Part shown: positions 5,604 through 6,018 of the stretch, piece by piece
Layout: every line of letters begins with the position of its first letter
Numbering within the stretch: the stretch's first letter is position 1
NCBI GenBank assembly: GCA_017998195.1
Contig: JAGODN010000166.1
Coordinates: 1 to 6,018, forward strand
Reading direction: 5' to 3'
Length of the DNA: 6,018 bases
Origin: Desulfobulbus sp.
GTDB lineage: Bacteria; Desulfobacterota; Desulfobulbia; Desulfobulbales; Desulfobulbaceae
Made by a program: the position numbers and the translations under genes
The notes under the pieces: generated by a model
Told to the model about the DNA's origin: nothing
The model's input: only the letters and a program-made list of their open reading frames with translations
The model's database searches: none

Positions 5604-6018
5604 GTGCAGGCAGGCAGGAGGGGGAACACAGGGCCGTGCATCGTCTGCGGCGCCGGCCCGGTCGGGCTTTTCGCCACCATCGACGGCCTGCGCTACCACC
5701 GCTGCACCCTGTGCCAGGCCACCTTTCTCGATCCGGGCCAGCGGCTCTGCCGCGCCGACGAGCACCGGCGCTACCGCCTGCACGAGAACGACCCCGCCGA
5801 CCCGGGCTACCGCCGGTTTCTCGCCCGGCTGGGCACGCCGCTCGTGAAGCGATTGCAGCCGGGATCCTCCGGGTTGGACTACGGCTGCGGACCGGAGCCG
5901 GTGCTGGCCGGGATGCTGGCCGAGGCCGGCCACCGGGTGCGGGTGTATGACCCGCTGTTCTTTCCGGACCGCGCCCCGCTTGCCGACTCGTACGACTTCA
6001 TCACCTGCACCGAGGTGC
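5604..6018 (+). CDS. Zinc-ribbon class I SAM-dependent methyltransferase (3' partial)
   Basis: The first 138 codons are present and the frame is open at the window end. Residues C12-x2-C15 and C34-x2-C37 form a short N-terminal zinc ribbon (CIVCG and RCTLCQ). The segment HENDPADPGYRRFLARL is typical of a group of roughly 200-residue proteobacterial methyltransferases. SAM-binding motif I is LDYGCGP (D92, G94, G96), followed by an acidic end of strand 2 at D116 (VYDP) and the start of the next core strand (YDFITCTEV) at the window edge. It should transfer a methyl group from S-adenosylmethionine; the substrate cannot be predicted. The GTG start follows a ribosome-binding site at 5593-5598. An intrinsic terminator sits just upstream, so its expression may depend on read-through or on a promoter overlapping the terminator. 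The usual complete length implies that roughly 60-80 residues lie beyond the window (recalled from the family, approximate). Confidence 0.9.
   Translation, partial: MQAGRRGNTGPCIVCGAGPVGLFATIDGLRYHRCTLCQATFLDPGQRLCRADEHRRYRLHENDPADPGYRRFLARLGTPLVKRLQPGSSGLDYGCGPEPVLAGMLAEAGHRVRVYDPLFFPDRAPLADSYDFITCTEV

Noticed and set aside
5462..5680. N-terminal extension of the SIMPL gene to the ATG at 5680
   Set aside because: The added residues are Pro/Thr/Ala-rich, would precede an otherwise normal signal anchor, and overlap the start of the divergent methyltransferase; the ATG at 5461 has GGAGG 8 bases upstream.
3582..5933. 783-codon minus-strand open frame spanning the kinase-like and SIMPL genes
   Set aside because: It runs out of frame across two well-supported genes and the translation is low-complexity; the SIMPL protein lies in another frame with a good ribosome-binding site and signal anchor.
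5485..5950. Two + strand open frames (5485-5847 and 5501-5950) over the methyltransferase start
   Set aside because: Both are in frames different from the one encoding the zinc ribbon and SAM motif, and they read straight through the terminator hairpin; translations are low-complexity.
1..6018. Mobile element, toxin-antitoxin, retron, CRISPR or phage system
   Set aside because: No transposase, integrase, reverse transcriptase, long terminal repeat or spaced repeat array was seen; all five genes belong to ordinary chromosomal families.

Overview
The window is GC-rich, gene-dense bacterial chromosome holding five protein genes, two of them cut by the window ends. No tRNA, rRNA, CRISPR array, insertion sequence or transposase was recognised. 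The gene types suggest a Gram-negative Desulfobacterota-like (former Deltaproteobacteria) bacterium, such as a sulfate reducer of the Desulfobulbales group. They are a soluble REC-GAF-PocR-PAS hybrid histidine kinase, a UspA protein, a SIMPL-domain protein and a zinc-ribbon methyltransferase. This taxonomic guess rests on recognised family flavour and base composition, not on a marker gene.

Layout. Bases 1-3057 (+) carry most of a large hybrid sensor kinase whose first receiver domain starts before the window. Bases 3058-3286 are a 229-base gap. It contains an AT-rich island (13 G/C in the 50 bases 3121-3170) with two small perfect inverted repeats, then a very GC-rich segment with a 9-bp direct repeat leading to a strong ribosome-binding site. 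Bases 3287-3739 (+) encode a universal stress protein with an intact ATP-binding motif. One base after its stop, 3741-4757 (+) encodes a protein-kinase-fold protein with altered catalytic-loop and DFG residues; the two look like one operon.

The kinase-like gene converges on, and overlaps by 16 bases, a minus-strand gene (5461-4742) for an N-terminally anchored SIMPL (DUF541) protein. A 142-base divergent gap follows. It contains a textbook intrinsic terminator on the + strand, ending 18 bases before the GTG of the last gene. That gene (5604 to beyond 6018, +) encodes a zinc-ribbon class I SAM-dependent methyltransferase.

How they may work together (inference). The sensor kinase is probably a cytoplasmic phosphorelay node sensing a small molecule or redox state through its GAF, PocR and PAS domains. 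The UspA and kinase-like proteins look like a co-translated stress-signalling pair. No terminator is visible between the convergent genes, while one lies just past the far end of the SIMPL gene. The + transcript may therefore run antisense through the SIMPL gene and stop before the methyltransferase. Nothing here is a clear mobile or defence island. The least ordinary items are the UspA/divergent-kinase pair and the transcriptional architecture around the SIMPL gene.
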